NCBI GenBank assembly: GCA_037501455.1
Contig: CM074858.1
Coordinates: 42,219,001-42,283,000, forward strand
Reading direction: 5' to 3'
Origin: Lantana camara
Lineage: Eukaryota; Streptophyta; Magnoliopsida; Lamiales; Verbenaceae
DNA length: 64,000 nt
Part shown: piece by piece, positions 8,607 to 20,642 of the stretch
Layout: every line of letters starts with the position of its first letter
How positions within the stretch are numbered: the first letter of the stretch is position 1
Program-made: the position numbers and the translations under genes
Notes under the pieces: model-generated
Database searches by the model: none
Seen by the model: only the letters and a program-made list of their open reading frames with translations
What the model was told of the DNA's origin: nothing

Positions 8607-11257
8607 TGTAACGCCCCGGTTCCGGATGAACAGGTAAGCACGCCACGTGTGAGTGTTGAGCGTAGGATTTATTTTATTTCTTTAATTTCATAATATATTC
8701 TTACGTGGCATTCATATTTTTATAAAATTCATGAAATGTCATTTACGTGAATTATTTGATTTCATCTCATTGAAAATATTATTTCATGACACGAAAAATA
8801 TTTATTTCATGAAACATCAATCGAGGGTGATTCCAAATTACCAAATTGTACCTAGTTGAATATTTCTTTAAAATTCTAGGGACTTAATTGCATAACTTTC
8901 AAAGATCTAATTGATCATATTTTAAAACCATGTATACTCAATTGCATAACCTCATGAGCTAGAGGATTAATTGGCAAATTAGCACATTTCACACATTTCA
9001 AAAATGGGTTTTACGTAATGCATCTCCAAGCTTCTTCCTTGTTCATTTTATCCAAACATTTCCAACATATTCATCTCCCTCACTCTCGGTTCCAAGGAAG
9101 AAAAGGGAAGAAGTGATTTTTCATCCAATCATCAAGATTTCAAGAAATATTTCAAGGAATTGAGACTTGATAATCATCATCATCATCTATTTTCTCCATA
9201 TTTTCATCTTTAAGGTTGGTGGTTGCATGAATTGATGAGCTGATCTTATTTGGCATGATTAGGGTTTGAGTTTGTTATGCTAAATGGATTATTTGCTGAG
9301 CAAAGTATGATTAAGTGAATACTTCTTGAATTATGGCATGATTTGTGCATGATTTTGTTGAGGATTTGAGCTTGAGTGATCAAGATGATCTTGAGCTAGA
9401 GTCTTGGAAACCTTGATGATCTTGCATGGTTTTGAGTGTTTAAGTGTTAGGTTATCATTTCTTGAACATATATGCATCATATTCCCAGAAAATCTTAGTT
9501 TGGTTAATTAAAGATTGGAAATTGGTGCTTGCTTTGTTGTTTCCCGTGGGGACTCTGTTCTTCTCTATTATTTCAGTTGCAGAAACTGGGAACGACCGTT
9601 CCCAGCCTCAAGGCATTGTGGGAACGGGCGTTCCCACCTTTTCAAATGAACTAGGCAGCCGAGCATGGGAACGGCCATTCCCATTTTGGCCTTGGTGCCG
9701 GAAGGGCCTTTCCCAGCTTCAGCGCGTTTTCAAAATAGAAGTCGTTGGCGCGCTTTTGGGATTACGGGAACGACCGTTCCCATTTTTCAAAGGGATCCGG
9801 AACGACCGTTCCCACCTGACTTGCAGAACAAATTCTCTGCATAAAATTACGAAAATAGCCCCTCGATCCGACCACTTCTTTGACCCCGAATTGCTATAAT
9901 ATGTGCTATTATGTACTGAAACAACATGTTATCATGCCACATTGCATTTTCATCGTCATCTCGATTCATTTCCGCCGTTCATCATATTTGGTCCATTTTA
10001 GGTCATGTTTCACGTATACACGTCGTGTTTGCACAGGTCACGGGGTCGTGGACGAGGAGCAGGCTCAGTAGAGTATATCCTTGTCATATTTTGTAAGAAG
10101 GTGAGGTTTTATTTAAGTAAATCGAACCCTATGACCCTTATGTGCTATTTTTCGGCCAAAACATATTATCATTATCAACGTTTTCAAAGTTATAAATATT
10201 TCAAGCAAGCAAGTAATGACTGTCATGATTTTCAAGCAAGTTGGCGAGTACATGATTGCACGTAGGCCCGAGGGTAATTCTTGAGCCAACCGGGAAAGCA
10301 AGGGCTGACGGGTAACTCCTGAATTATCCTCACATTGTTGGGATCACCCCCGAAGCCACTAGGAGATTAGTGGTGGAAGGAGTTCCGTGTCTAGAGGGTC
10401 ATGTCCTCTACACACACCATGTCGTGGATAGTCGAGCCTTGCAAACTCGCTATCACCCGGAGGAAGAAGGAGACTGGGGATTAATCCGGCATGTCGGGTT
10501 ATCCTCGGGTTATTACATGATTTCAAGCATGAACTTGTCTATGTGAGCACTAAATGGAATTGTATGATCATGTATTGAATTAATAAAGCAAGCACCTATT
10601 GTCACGTTTGGTGTAAAGGTTGGAGAATCGCCCCTACTCGCCGGGGTCATATGTTTATGAAATGTTCAAGTTAAAACGTTAAAGTGATTGGTTGTAATCT
10701 CGGGTAAAGATTTAGTTTTCTTGAACTATATATATATTTATTTCCAAAGTCTTCACCCGAGGCTACAACTTGCATGTGATGTGTGTTGTATATAATTATT
10801 GCCCCTCACTCAGTCTTCGGTAGACTGATACTTCACTTTTCAGGTACTTGAGCGCTGGTCGTGCTAGGCGGGTGTCCGGTCGAGTTTTGCATTTTCACGA
10901 GTCTAGTACCGTACCTTCATGTATAACACTTTTGGTACTTCATGTTATGATCGTTGGTAGTACATTTTGAATACTTAAACATGTATATTATTAAGAGATG
11001 ATAATGTATTGATAGTTAAGTTGGTACCTATTATATATCTATTCGGTAAATATGGTACCTATATGTATAATTGAGTTATTGCTTCCGCTTTCGTTATCAT
11101 GTTTGCTTTATTTATGTTGGGGAGTGTCCCGCCTAGCTCGTCATTTTTATTGTCACCCGTTCGCTATAGTTTTGGTTTATGTATGGACTTTCCATTTCAT
11201 ACGTGGATCGAGGCTATAGTGCGGGGGATGTAGTGCCCTAGGGGTTAGGGTGTTACA
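8607..11257 (+). repeat. Element A 3' LTR
   Basis: It has the same length as the 5' LTR and scattered single-base differences, for example in the palindromes (TTTCCC versus ATTCCC in the third unit, near 9675). The palindrome block lies at about 9588-9815 and the late stem-loop at 10810-10828. It ends GTTACA, whereas the 5' copy ends GCTACA. Confidence 0.95.
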
Positions 11258-12722
11258 TAAATGATCTCGAACTGCTGAAGTTGGAGATACCATCTTACGA
11301 GTCTATCCGAAAGCACCGACCTTGACATGACGTATTTTAGAGGGTTTGCCTTTGAGATGAAATGTACTGTATGTGCTTAGAAGTAATGTTTTAGCTTTTG
11401 GATTGCAAAGATCAAGGCCAAACAATCTTCTCGATGGGCGAATACTTCAACTCCTTCGGTAGCATTGTTCTACTCAAATAGTATAAAGAACTTTCCTTTC
11501 CTTTGTCGTTTTCTTGGGCGAGTAAGGCACCAACAGATCGCTCTTGATCTGCGATGTAGAGAATCAATGGCCGAGCCGGAGTAGGTGCAACTAGGACAGT
11601 TGGCTTCATCAAGTATGTCTTTATGCTCTCGAAGGCTTTGTGGTACGCTTCATCCCATTCAAAGGGGACACCTTTCTTCATAAGCCGACTGAATGGTTGA
11701 CACCGGATGGCCAGATTTGAGATGAACCTTCGGATATAAGCCAACTTTCCTCGCAAACTCTTTAGGTCATGGATATCTCGGGGTGGCATTATTTTCAAGA
11801 TCACGTCTATCTTTGCTTGTTCGATTTCAATGCCTCGATGGCGGATGATGAACCCAAGGAATTTTCCTGATGAAACTTTGAAAGTACAGTTGAGCAGATT
11901 CATCCGGAGTTAGTATCTTCTTAATCGTTCGAAGATCTTCCTTAAGTCTTGCAGATGATCTTCTCGCTTTTTGGATTTTACCACCACGTCGTCCACGTAG
12001 CATTCGATGTTCTTGTGAAGTACATCATCGAAGATTTTTTGCATCACCCTTTGATACGTAGCACTTGCGTTCTTCAAGCCGAAAGGCATCACTTTGTAGT
12101 AGTATATCCCTTTAGGGGTGGGAAATGCGGTTAATTCTTCATCTTCGGGTGTCATTCATATTTGATTATACCCCGACGAGCCATCCATGAAGGAAAGAGC
12201 TTCGTGGCCTACGGTAGCATCGATTATGAGCTCGGTTATAGGCAGTGGAAAATCATCCTTCGGGCAAGCGATATTTAGGTCTCTTAAGTCGACACATACT
12301 CTAATCTGCCCATTTTTCTTTCTTACCGGCACTATGCTAGAGATCCATGTGGGATACTTCACTTCTTTAATGAACCCAACTTCGATGAGCTTGTTTACCT
12401 TGGCTTCAATTAAGGGAACTAAGTCCGGTCAGAATCGCCGCTGAGCTTGTTTCATGGGACGAGTGCCTTTCTTCACAGAGAGATGGTGTACTGTAACTTT
12501 CGAATTCAGCCCCGGTATTTCTTTGTAGGACCATGCAAACACGTCCCTGAATTCGAGCAAGAGTTTGACATAGGCTTTCTCCTCACCGGTCAATAAGGCG
12601 CTGATGTAGATCGGGCAAGGATCGTCGGTGTTGCCTAAGTTGACTTCTTTGAGATCGTCCATGGTTACCTTAACTCCTTCTTCAAGCTCGGGTAGTGCAT
12701 CTTTGGCATCCTCTTCAACCAA
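11258..12722 (-). pseudogene. Tat reverse transcriptase and first RNase H
   Basis: One minus-strand frame, interrupted only by point stops (near 12429, 12156 and 11904-11909), encodes RT and RNase H. Visible blocks are DVFAWSYKEIPGL, then WISSIVPVRKKNGQIRVCVD, DLRDLNIACPKDDFPLP, VMPFGLKNASATYQRVMQ, and the catalytic YVDDVVVKSKKREDHL. RNase H follows with LILYIADQERSVGALLAQEN and LYYLSRTML. A fourth stop near 11412 ends the frame before the junction with A; the next Tat residues continue at 1289. The CPKDDFPLP and YVDD forms are typical of the Tat/Athila branch rather than of the chromoviruses that inserted into it. It is a non-functional copy. Confidence 0.93.
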
Positions 12723-13613
12723 GATTTCTTCGACTGAAGTGATATGTTAAGATGACGCTACGCTTTCTCTGTCATCTTCGTCTTTCATTTTATCACATGT
12801 GAAGATGATCGTTTCCCACTTAGCCTTCAAAACTTTATCGTACGAGATGATCAAATTGGTGCACCACTTTATATGAGACGGAACTGCACTTCAAAGCTTT
12901 GGTAAGTGTCGTGCCTTTTATCTTGTCAACCAGTGACTAGCTTTGGCTCCCTTGGGTGGGCTGACCGTATCGAAGACCGACCTTCATCGGATCTTTCTTC
13001 CATTCTCATCAAAAGCATCTTCAGTTGATGAGAGTTCTTCAGATATATAGTTATTTGTCGCTCTATTTATAGCGATTCGAACAGGACTTTGTGTAGTAAA
13101 TCCGAGTCCTACTCGCGAGTTTGGGGCGACATTGCCATCTTCTTGTGACGACCTCGACTTTGTTTCCTTGGCCTTGGCTGTTGGAATAAGTTTTCCTAAC
13201 TTAGACTTCTCTTGTGGGTTGTACCCGGCTTTCACGAGAAGTTTGTGTGCTTTGGGATCGTACTCCTTTGCATTTTGGAGTTTGGTCGCTTTTCCATGAT
13301 CCGTTTTACTTCCTTGAGTCGGACAAATGAATCCATTGAGTGGTGGAGAAGAAGGTTTCACAACGTCTAGTTTGGTGAGGGGTAACGTCAGCACTTCTAA
13401 TGCCCTGGACTTTGTAAGTGATGATCTACCCTTTCCTTGGAAACCGATCGAAGTTAAGGCTCCGACTTTGCTTTCACCCTTACAATCCTCTCGTGGATCA
13501 AAAACTTCTTTTCCTTTGCTTTCTTCCACTTCCTTGCGGTAGTACATTACATCGGCGAAGTGGGCTTCTGCCTCGGTGAAAGGTTTGCTATCTCCAAGAA
13601 CCTTCTTTATCAC
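12723..13613 (-). pseudogene. Tat linker between protease and RT
   Basis: A 209-codon open stretch (12984-13613) encodes the variable linker common in Tat elements. It is recognisable by YDPKAHKLLVKAGYNPQEK, by SRVGLGFTTQSPVRIAINRA and by an acidic tail. These blocks usually lie between protease and RT and have no assigned catalytic role. The frame is the same as protease and RT, with stops at its end and around 12750-12980, where no clean reading remains. Confidence 0.75.
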
Positions 13614-13682
13614 ACGCTCCTGGCAGTACTTGAAACATTGATGCCAAGTAGATGGGACAACGCCATTTTCATGTGGCCAGTG

Positions 13683-14062
13683 TCATCCTAGAAGCATGTT
13701 GTATGAAGTTCTAGCATCTATGACATGAAACAACACGCTTGACGTCATGTCTTCTATCAACAGTTTTAGTCGAATGATGGCGAGAGCGCTTTGTCCTCCC
13801 TGATTAAAGCTTTGGATCATCAGATGGATGTTTGCTAGTTCGTCCTTTGAAATTCCTAACTCGTTCATCACTCTTAAAGGCAAGATATTGACTGCGGAGC
13901 CTCCATCAACGGGCATTCTATTCACCTTTTGTTCACGAGCATAACTTGTCACAAACAGTGGTCTGTTGTAAGGCTTTTAACTGAGTAGCAAATCTTCGTC
14001 TGAAAAGGTCATGGTTGCCATGCATTCATCGCCTTTGGAGTGAGTTTTCTTCGGAACTTCTT
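13683..14062 (-). pseudogene. Tat aspartic protease-like domain
   Basis: The minus strand reads RPLFVTSYAREQKVNRMPVD and then GGSAVNILPLRVMNELG, with the active-site equivalent in VDGGSAVN; this D-G-G-S-A form is usual in Tat and Athila proteases. The end of the domain reads ARTSYNMLLG, the second conserved block. A stop just upstream of RPLFVTSY breaks the link to gag. The upstream edge is cut by solo LTR B and continues at 17388. Predicted role: polyprotein cleavage. Dead copy. Confidence 0.8.
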
Positions 14063-14546
14063 TGTAACGCCCCAATTTTCCAGCCGTTCAGGAACGCGCG
14101 CCACGCGTGTGAGTTTGAATGTTTGGGCTATTTAAATTCCTTTTCGTTACTTAATTGCGCGGTTAAATTCATTTAATTTAAATTCTTGTGATTATATGAT
14201 TTCTAATTTCTTCTTTCGTGAATTTCATTACGTGAATTATATGTCTAATTTTCCCGAGCATGTTTAAGTGTTTAATTTTACATAATTGCAAGAATTCATG
14301 TTCATTCGTCCTTAATTGAAATTTTATAAAAATGCTTGGACCTAATTGAATTAGCATAACATGCATGTATATATTCAACCTCATTTCATCATATCCCTCT
14401 AGCATTCTATATATATATATATTCATCTATGTCATGCATGCCAACTTGATTCATTTCTAACATGTAAATTAATAAGAGGCAAGGGCTTAAGTGCAATTAA
14501 GTTTTAAGGCCAAGACTTTTCATCCAACTTTAACTATATACAATGT

Positions 14547-14590
<44 letters not shown>

Positions 14591-17387
14591 TGACTAATAT
14601 AATTATATACATATATCATCTTCTTCATTCTTCATTCTTCATTGAAGACAAAGCAAACAATTTCATCTCTTTCTCTCTTCACTTTCGATTTAAAACAAGA
14701 AAGGAGAAGCCAAGATTTTCTTCCATTTTTGCCAAGGAAACAAGCTCCATACCTTCATCGCTTCCTTCCCCTTCATCTCCTCCATCTTCAAGGTGAGATC
14801 ATGCATATATCTTGATGATTCATGATAGCAAAGTTAGGGTTTATGATTCTTTTAGTTCCTTGAGGATATATGAATCTTATATGATGATTTTGAGTTGGAT
14901 TCTTGCACATATAACTTTGTTTCATGGAGGTATAAATATATGAAATCATAATTCCACACTAAAGGTTTCATGAATGATTTTGATGGATAAAGCATGTTAT
15001 ATTCATTTCCTGTCGGCCTAAATGATATGTATGAGACTTATGCATGATGTATGATTGTTTTGGAGTGTTTTGGTTGAGTTTGCTTTGGGTTTTGATTCCT
15101 TCTGTTTCTCCTTCGAGGAACCCTGTTTATGCCCCTTTTTCCAGCCCAGAAAGGTTACCTGTATGGGTAAATTTTGTACCTAAAAAGTACCCGGGCGGGT
15201 ACTCTTGTCCAGAAAAGCTTCTGGACAGTTTTCCCCGGTCGGGGAACTTTTCCGTTGAATTTTACCTGGCCGAGTACCCCCTCATCCGAACTCTGTTTGA
15301 CCTAATTTTTGAACCGTTGAAAACCTTTTCGAGTCTAGAACAATATCCAATTAGAATCACCTCAATATATTTTCTGGTTTGAGAGATATAATCATTTTAT
15401 TTTGGTGTCGCCACTTCCCCAGAAAACTGCTTTCACCCAACTTCAAGCTTAGACCATTTTCTCCTCGCTTTGAACTAGAAAACGAGCCATATATCATCGG
15501 AAATTTCTACTTGTCTAGTTTCATATCCAAGAAACTAAACTCCATTTCAACTTCTATAACTCAAGATATTCTCATTTTACCACACCTTGCGTGTTTTCGT
15601 AAATTGTTAGTTTTTCCTAAACTTTATCAAAACCTCTTTTCTTGCATTCCTTTCACCCTTTTGGCTCCTGTGTGTGATTTATATGAACTATATGCTTACT
15701 TAATTGATAGTTATGCTTTTATTTGATGCTTTTTGGTACTTAATTGCTCAAACTTGATCGTGTGACTATGTGCTTTATATGAATTGAATTCGTTTGAGTA
15801 ATTGAGCATATGAACACGATGACACCATTCTATGACGTTCTTATGCTTTATTTTATATTGAATCACATCATGACAAGTTTCACCACTTCATAAACATTTT
15901 CCGTGTGTCCTATTTGTTTCCATTTTGGGTGGTGTCTCACAAGTACATAGTGTCTCCTTTCTTGTATAGTGATCTCCTCGGTGGAGACATTCTAATCTTG
16001 TGGCTTCTCTCTTGGTCCTTCTTACACATGGAGGTGAGGGTTTTCTTTTATAAATGACCTATAACCTTGCATGCTTTAAATAAACCAAATGGTTTTCACA
16101 TAAAACTAGCCATATCTTTTATACCGGATACGTATCGGAAATACTTTATAACTTGTGTTAGTGTTAACCCTGAGCCTGTTTTGTGAGATCCTGATTGCCC
16201 CCGGTCTCTTAGCGCTGGGCCAGCCAGTGTGGATCCTGTACCTATTCCGGGGGCCCAGGGGCTTGTGTATTGAGTAATCCGGGGAGGTATCGGGCCGATG
16301 GTGACCTTTTGCATAAGTCCCACCTTATTGGAGTAGCCCGGATATCTGCCAGGAGGTTTGGTAGAAGATGGGATTCCGGTCTACGGGAGTCATGAACCTA
16401 CCATATCACCTTGTCCTGGATGGCGAGGGTTAGCTACCCGAACCATCACCGAAAAAGGAGGTTAAATTGTACTTGTTTTCTAGTATTAACAATTATAAAA
16501 TCCTGATTCCTGCCTGCCTGACTGTTTATTGTTCCTGTCATGTTAACAAGTGAAAAGAGGAGTCCAGGACGGATTAAATACCCATTCTCGTCGGTTCCCC
16601 TAAAATGTAATACATAGATATCTGTACTCTCCGGTATGCCCCCAATTCCCTGCTCATCATTCGAGGATTGTTAAGGTAAAATGGGTATAAACGGAGGGCA
16701 TACGGATATCGACACATACATTATATATCCTGATTACCTGCTTGCATGAATGAGCGTAATTCCACCTGTACCGATTGGATATCTCCTGATTCCTTTCACC
16801 TGCTTTCTTAACAAATAACCTATAGTGGAATTACACCTGGCTGACTGCTTGTTCATATATATACGCATGTGTTAACCCCTTCACTCAGTCCGTTGGCTGA
16901 CCCCTCCCTTTAGTTGGTTTAGTCTTGTCTTGCAGGTTCAGTGGTCGTTAGGGGGGAGTCTTTTGAAGTCTTTGTTCGAGTCATGCCCCTGTACACCCCA
17001 CATCTTATTACACGTTCATTTCCTGCTTGCATTCGGGCTTTGTAAACCATATTATATTTTTATTGCTTTATTGAACTCGGGACAGGTTTCTAGGGCCTTA
17101 GTTGAACCCGTTTGTTTACATTTGTATTGAAGGACAGGCTAGGACAGGTGCTTGTTTATTAGTGGAACCCGTGTTTACATTCTCGTTATTATATTGAGTG
17201 ATTACATTGCTTCCGCATTCTTTCTTTTGTTGAATTGATTGGTACAGGGTTTAGTCCTACCTAACAGGTTGGTTTTTTCATTTTGTCTCCGTTCGCCGTG
17301 AGTGTGTTTCATGTATGGACTTCCATTTCATGGGTGGACCAGGCTCACGGTGCGGGGGATGTGGTGCCCTCCATTTAGGGTGTCACA
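14063..17387 (+). repeat. Element B: solo LTR of a chromovirus-like family
   Basis: This 3325-bp LTR begins TGTAACGCCCC, ends GTGTCACA and is flanked by perfect TTCTT duplications (14058-14062 and 17388-17392) inside the Tat gag-protease region. No PBS, PPT or coding region is attached, so it is a solo LTR left by LTR-LTR recombination. It contains a TA microsatellite, a pyrimidine-rich stretch ending in donor-like AAG|GTGAGA (GT at 14793-14794), palindromes such as GTACCC-GGGC-GGGTAC (15187-15202), a late stem-loop (TCAGTC/GGCTGA, 16885-16900) and the shared 3' terminal block. Orientation is inferred from these blocks. Open frames inside it are short and unrecognised. Confidence 0.93.
14551..14590. 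repeat. AT microsatellite in solo LTR B
   Basis: A run of alternating TA lies upstream of the pyrimidine-rich leader, where related LTRs carry a TATA box. Confidence 0.8.
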
Positions 17388-18945
17388 TTCTTCTTCACTT
17401 ATCATCAAGCAAGTTATAGCATTGGACGTCGTGCTAATATCTTCGAGAGCGATCTTTTCTTATCGTGGCAACTGCATCACCTTATCCTTCAATATGAAGC
17501 AATCATGGATCGGGTGTCCAAGCAGACGATGATACTTACAATACTTTGGATCGTCAGTATTTCTGGCTTCGTTGGGCCTCTTCATTTCAGGTAATTTGAT
17601 AAGGTTCGCCTTGAGCAATTCATCAAAAATTCCAGAGACATCGGAGTCTTTAAATGGGTATTTCTTGACTTACATCTCTACTAAGGACAATTTTCTGAAT
17701 GTTCTTTCTTGTGGGACTTCCTTCCTTTCGTCTGCCTTGTCATTTGTCTTAGCCCGAAATTTGACAGGAATTGCATTCACCGCCATGGACTCTTTGGCTT
17801 GTGGTTTGGTGAAGCGGTTGCACCCTTTCCTGAAATCTTGCTTTTTCCTAGGCCTGCGGAACTCTTGGACGGGCGGTCCTTCGAATCCAGTAGTGATCAT
17901 ACTCAACTCCATATCATGTGGCCGAGTAGCAAGCTTTTCGAATGACTTGGGCTGAATTCCTTAGAGAATGTAGCGGAGACCCCAATGCATCCCTTGAATA
18001 CACATTTCAATTGCTGATGTAGTTGACGACGGGTTCTTCTTTCCATTGTCGAGATTTGGTGAGTTCGATCATGCTAACTGTCCAACGAGTGCTATAGAAG
18101 CGATTAAGGAATTCATGCTCAAGTCGTCCCCAACTATCGATCAAGCCCGCTTCTAAATCCGTGTACCAGTCGAAGGTGTTTCCCTTTAGAGATCGAACAA
18201 ACTGCTTGACTAGGTGATCTCCGTAAGTTCCCGCATTGTTGCACGTCTCGATGAAGTGAGTTACGTGTTGCTTAGGATTGCCTTTGCCGTCAAACTGCTG
18301 AAATTTGGGAGGTTGATAACCAAACGACATCTTCAAGTTATCGATTCTTTGGGTGTAGAGCTTGGAGTAGACTAAGGATGATTAGGATTCTCCCTCGATC
18401 TTGTGTTTGATTGTCCCCACGATGAACTCCTTCAATTGCTCCAACGGGATGGGTACGTCAGATGAAACTTGAAATTCTTTAGCTGAAGGTTTCTCAATCC
18501 CACTTGATTGAGCTTTCGCAGGAGTTTCAGACTCTTCTTGCTCATCGGAATGCTTCCCCTTCACTTAGCTAGCGTTGTCACTGTCGACCTTGTCCATCAA
18601 TTTTGTAATGCGAGAGTTTTGCTCTTGAACATGCTTGGAGAGTCCCTCGATGGCCTTTGTCAGATTTGCAAGTTGTTCTTCTAGACTTGTTGCACTTGTC
18701 GTCATGGTGGTCGCAAAACTTGAAGAACTTGAACGAGGAGTGGACGAGGCCGAGTCGTCTTCTTTGCCTTCTTCGTAGGTGAGAAGTTGGGCATTCTTCC
18801 CGTCACTTTGGAGGGATCGAGCTTTCCCGGAAGACGTCTGCCCCCTCTTAGACATACTTCTTGTTACAATGAAGCTTTCAGCAACAAGTTTGGAGATGAT
18901 GGCCTCGAGATCGATGATCTTGCTGTTAGCCATTTGATGCTTCAA
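17388..18945 (-). pseudogene. Tat gag
   Basis: The start chosen is the Met at 18945, just inside the PBS. The N-terminus (LEAIISKLVAESFIVTRSMS) leads into a low-complexity Ser-rich part, then a coiled-coil-like LEEQLANLTKAIEGLSKHVQ. In-frame stops at 18565-18567 and 18382-18384 interrupt it. The capsid block follows: FQQFDGKGNPKQHVTHFIET, then LKGNTFDWYTDLEAGLIDSW and EFLNRFYSTRW. A frameshift near 18000 moves the C-terminus to another frame, where KYCKYHRLLGHPIHDCFILK is the knuckle-like end typical of Tat gags. These blocks together identify Tat gag. It cannot make full-length protein. Confidence 0.88.
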
Positions 18946-18978
18946 ATTTGTTGAGTAGGAAGAAATGAGAGTTAGAGA

Positions 18979-18997
18979 AGTCCCACTGGGCGTGCCA
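18979..18997 (-). other. Tat primer binding site
   Basis: On the minus strand TGGCACGCCCAGTGGGAC begins 5 nt inside the LTR edge. TGG start and position fit a PBS. I could not assign the tRNA by eye; it is clearly not the initiator tRNA-Met site of the other elements. Confidence 0.75.
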
Positions 18998-19240
18998 AAA
19001 TTTGTAACTCAATTTCCGTGTTAATTAAATAATTAAACATAAGAAAATAATCACAAATGAACTTTATTTATTTATTTGAATTTTGTGGATACAATCTCTA
19101 ATTTGATTCCTCTGATTCTTCCTACAAGATTTGTTGAATTTCAGAAGGTTTGAAATGCCTTTGTTGACTTTAGAGCTTCGATCTTCCGTTGGATTTGATT
19201 TGCTTCTGAAAACGTTAATTGCGGGTCTTTCAACTTAATC

Positions 19241-19690
19241 GTGAATTGAACGCCTTGATTTTGGTGAACGCTGAAGAACACGCCGATGAACACCTTTGAT
19301 GTGGATTTGGATTTGATTTGAATTTCTTAAGGAGCAACACCGAAATCTGGATTTGATGATTTGATTGCGGATTGAACGCCTCAATTCATTGACTTTCCCG
19401 AAGAACGTTGTAGAACACTCTTGGAGCACCTTCGAAGTTTATTTGAGAAGAACAGCGGATTCGCTTGACGCCTTGTTATGGATCGGACGCTTTGATTTGT
19501 TGACTTCCATGAAGAACGCGAAGAAAACCTTGAATCTTGCTTCGATCAACTTAAATTTGGCTTGAGTTCGTTGAGGAGAGCAACTCCAAAACACTACTTG
19601 GATGCTTAGATGCCAGATTGAACGCTGTTAATGCTGACTTTCACGAAGAACGCCATTGAAGATGCCGAAGAACGCTGAAGAGCTTCTTTC
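19241..19690 (-). repeat. Four diverged tandem repeats in the Tat LTR
   Basis: A block with the pattern GATTGAACGC, then GACTTTC, then GAAGAACGC recurs starting near 19241, 19371, 19483 and 19616, so units are about 112-133 bp. They lie downstream of the TATA box, in the transcribed part of the LTR. Confidence 0.7.
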
Positions 19691-19762
19691 TCCTTGCTTT
19701 GTAGCTTGCTCCTTCGTATCTCCGAGTTATGAGAGTTGTGATTTTTGGCTTGAAGAATGCCT

Positions 19763-19772
19763 CTATTTATAG
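19763..19772 (-). promoter_or_regulatory. Tat LTR TATA box
   Basis: CTATAAATAG on the minus strand is a near-consensus plant TATA box, placed upstream of the repeats and PBS as expected for the element promoter. Confidence 0.65.
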
Positions 19773-20636
19773 GTGTAGGAGAGACAAATCTTTCCATAAT
19801 CACCGAGAGAAGACTTCATTCTGATTGGTCCTCGTCGATTTTGTAATCTTCTTCAATAAATCATAAGATATGATTTAATTTCCAAAATATCACATTTGAC
19901 TTTCTTTATTTGGCTTGATTTGATTTTATTGCCAAATTTCGAATTTTGACACATTTAATATATATTAAAATATCAATTAATTAACTATTTAATTTTAGGA
20001 ATATTATTCCTAAAAATTAAAATGAAAAATCTTTTATTTTTTATATTTAATATATATTTATTTTCACGTGTCATAATTTAATTGGGCATAAATTTCGTGC
20101 TTCTACACAAGATTATAATCAAGATCATAATTTGATTGGGATATACATGCGTGTGTATGCCGTGTGTATGTGTGTGTGTGTGTTTAGTGTGAGGGTGACC
20201 CGACCCTTTGACCCACCATGTGAATAATAACCTTGAATTGTAACACCCGTTTTTTGGCAAGTCAGGTACGCGCACCATGCGTGTGAGTTTTGGTATTTAG
20301 GATTTATTTAATTCCTTTTTGTTCTTTAATTGCGCTATTATTTCTTTATTTGAATACTTGCGAGTTATGTGCTTTTAAATTCCTTCTTTCGTGAATCTTA
20401 TTTCGTGGAGTGCGTATTTAAATTCCGTGAGCATGCTTAAGTGATATACTAATTTAATTATGAGAATTCTTGAACAATTGTCCTTAATTGAAATATTTAG
20501 GAACCTTTGAACCTAATTGATAAATTATTCGGACGTATTTCTAGCATTTATGAAACTTGATACCTAAGTGCATTCATTTAAATCTTCCAAGGACCAAGTG
20601 GCAACTTTTTTTCCCTTTTCTTCCCTTCTTGATCGA

Positions 20637-20642
20637 TATAAA
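20637..20642 (+). promoter_or_regulatory. Element C LTR1 TATA box
   Basis: TATAAA occurs about 195 bp before the splice-donor-like site and is followed by a CT-rich leader. The same hexamer is kept in LTR2 at 30905-30910. Confidence 0.55.

Larger units (their letters stand above)
1290..11257 (+). mobile_element. Element A: full-length Tekay/Del-like chromovirus, coding region defective
   Basis: Two 2651-bp LTRs flank about 4.7 kb of gag-pol. Both LTRs begin TGTAACGCCCC and end in TACA. The 5-bp flanks are TAAAC on the left and TAAAT on the right, an imperfect target duplication. Removing A plus one flank restores the minus-strand Tat RNase H reading frame, which proves insertion into Tat. 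The PBS matches initiator tRNA-Met, and a polypurine tract abuts the 3' LTR. By eye the LTRs differ at two to three dozen positions with no length change, roughly 1 percent, so A is much younger than the Tat host. Gag-pol carries a stop, frameshifts and an integrase deletion. Confidence 0.95.
1..20238 (-). mobile_element. Outer Tat-like Ty3/gypsy retrotransposon, truncated by both flanks and split by A, B and C
   Basis: Reading right to left, the minus strand carries an LTR piece, a PBS, gag, a protease-like domain, a linker, RT, RNase H, a second RNase H and the start of integrase. The second RNase H after the first is the hallmark of the plant Tat/Ogre/Retand group. The element is cut by A (1290-11257), solo LTR B (14063-17387) and C (from 20239), so only about 6.9 kb of this span is Tat sequence. 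The integrase C-terminus and 3' LTR lie left of the window. It is a dead copy with several in-frame stops and at least one frameshift between gag and protease. Being outermost, it is the oldest insertion here. Confidence 0.9.
19003..20238 (-). repeat. Tat 5' LTR, partial
   Basis: The LTR edge on the plus strand is TGTAACTC at 19003, next to the PBS. The far end is hidden because element C inserted at 20239. It is AT-rich at its right end, with a TG run at 20168-20183. Four imperfect repeats occupy 19241-19690 and a TATA box lies at 19763-19772. No open frame of note. Confidence 0.8.

Noticed and set aside
13327..13542. Plus-strand frame within the Tat linker
   Set aside because: Antisense shadow of the minus-strand linker reading frame.
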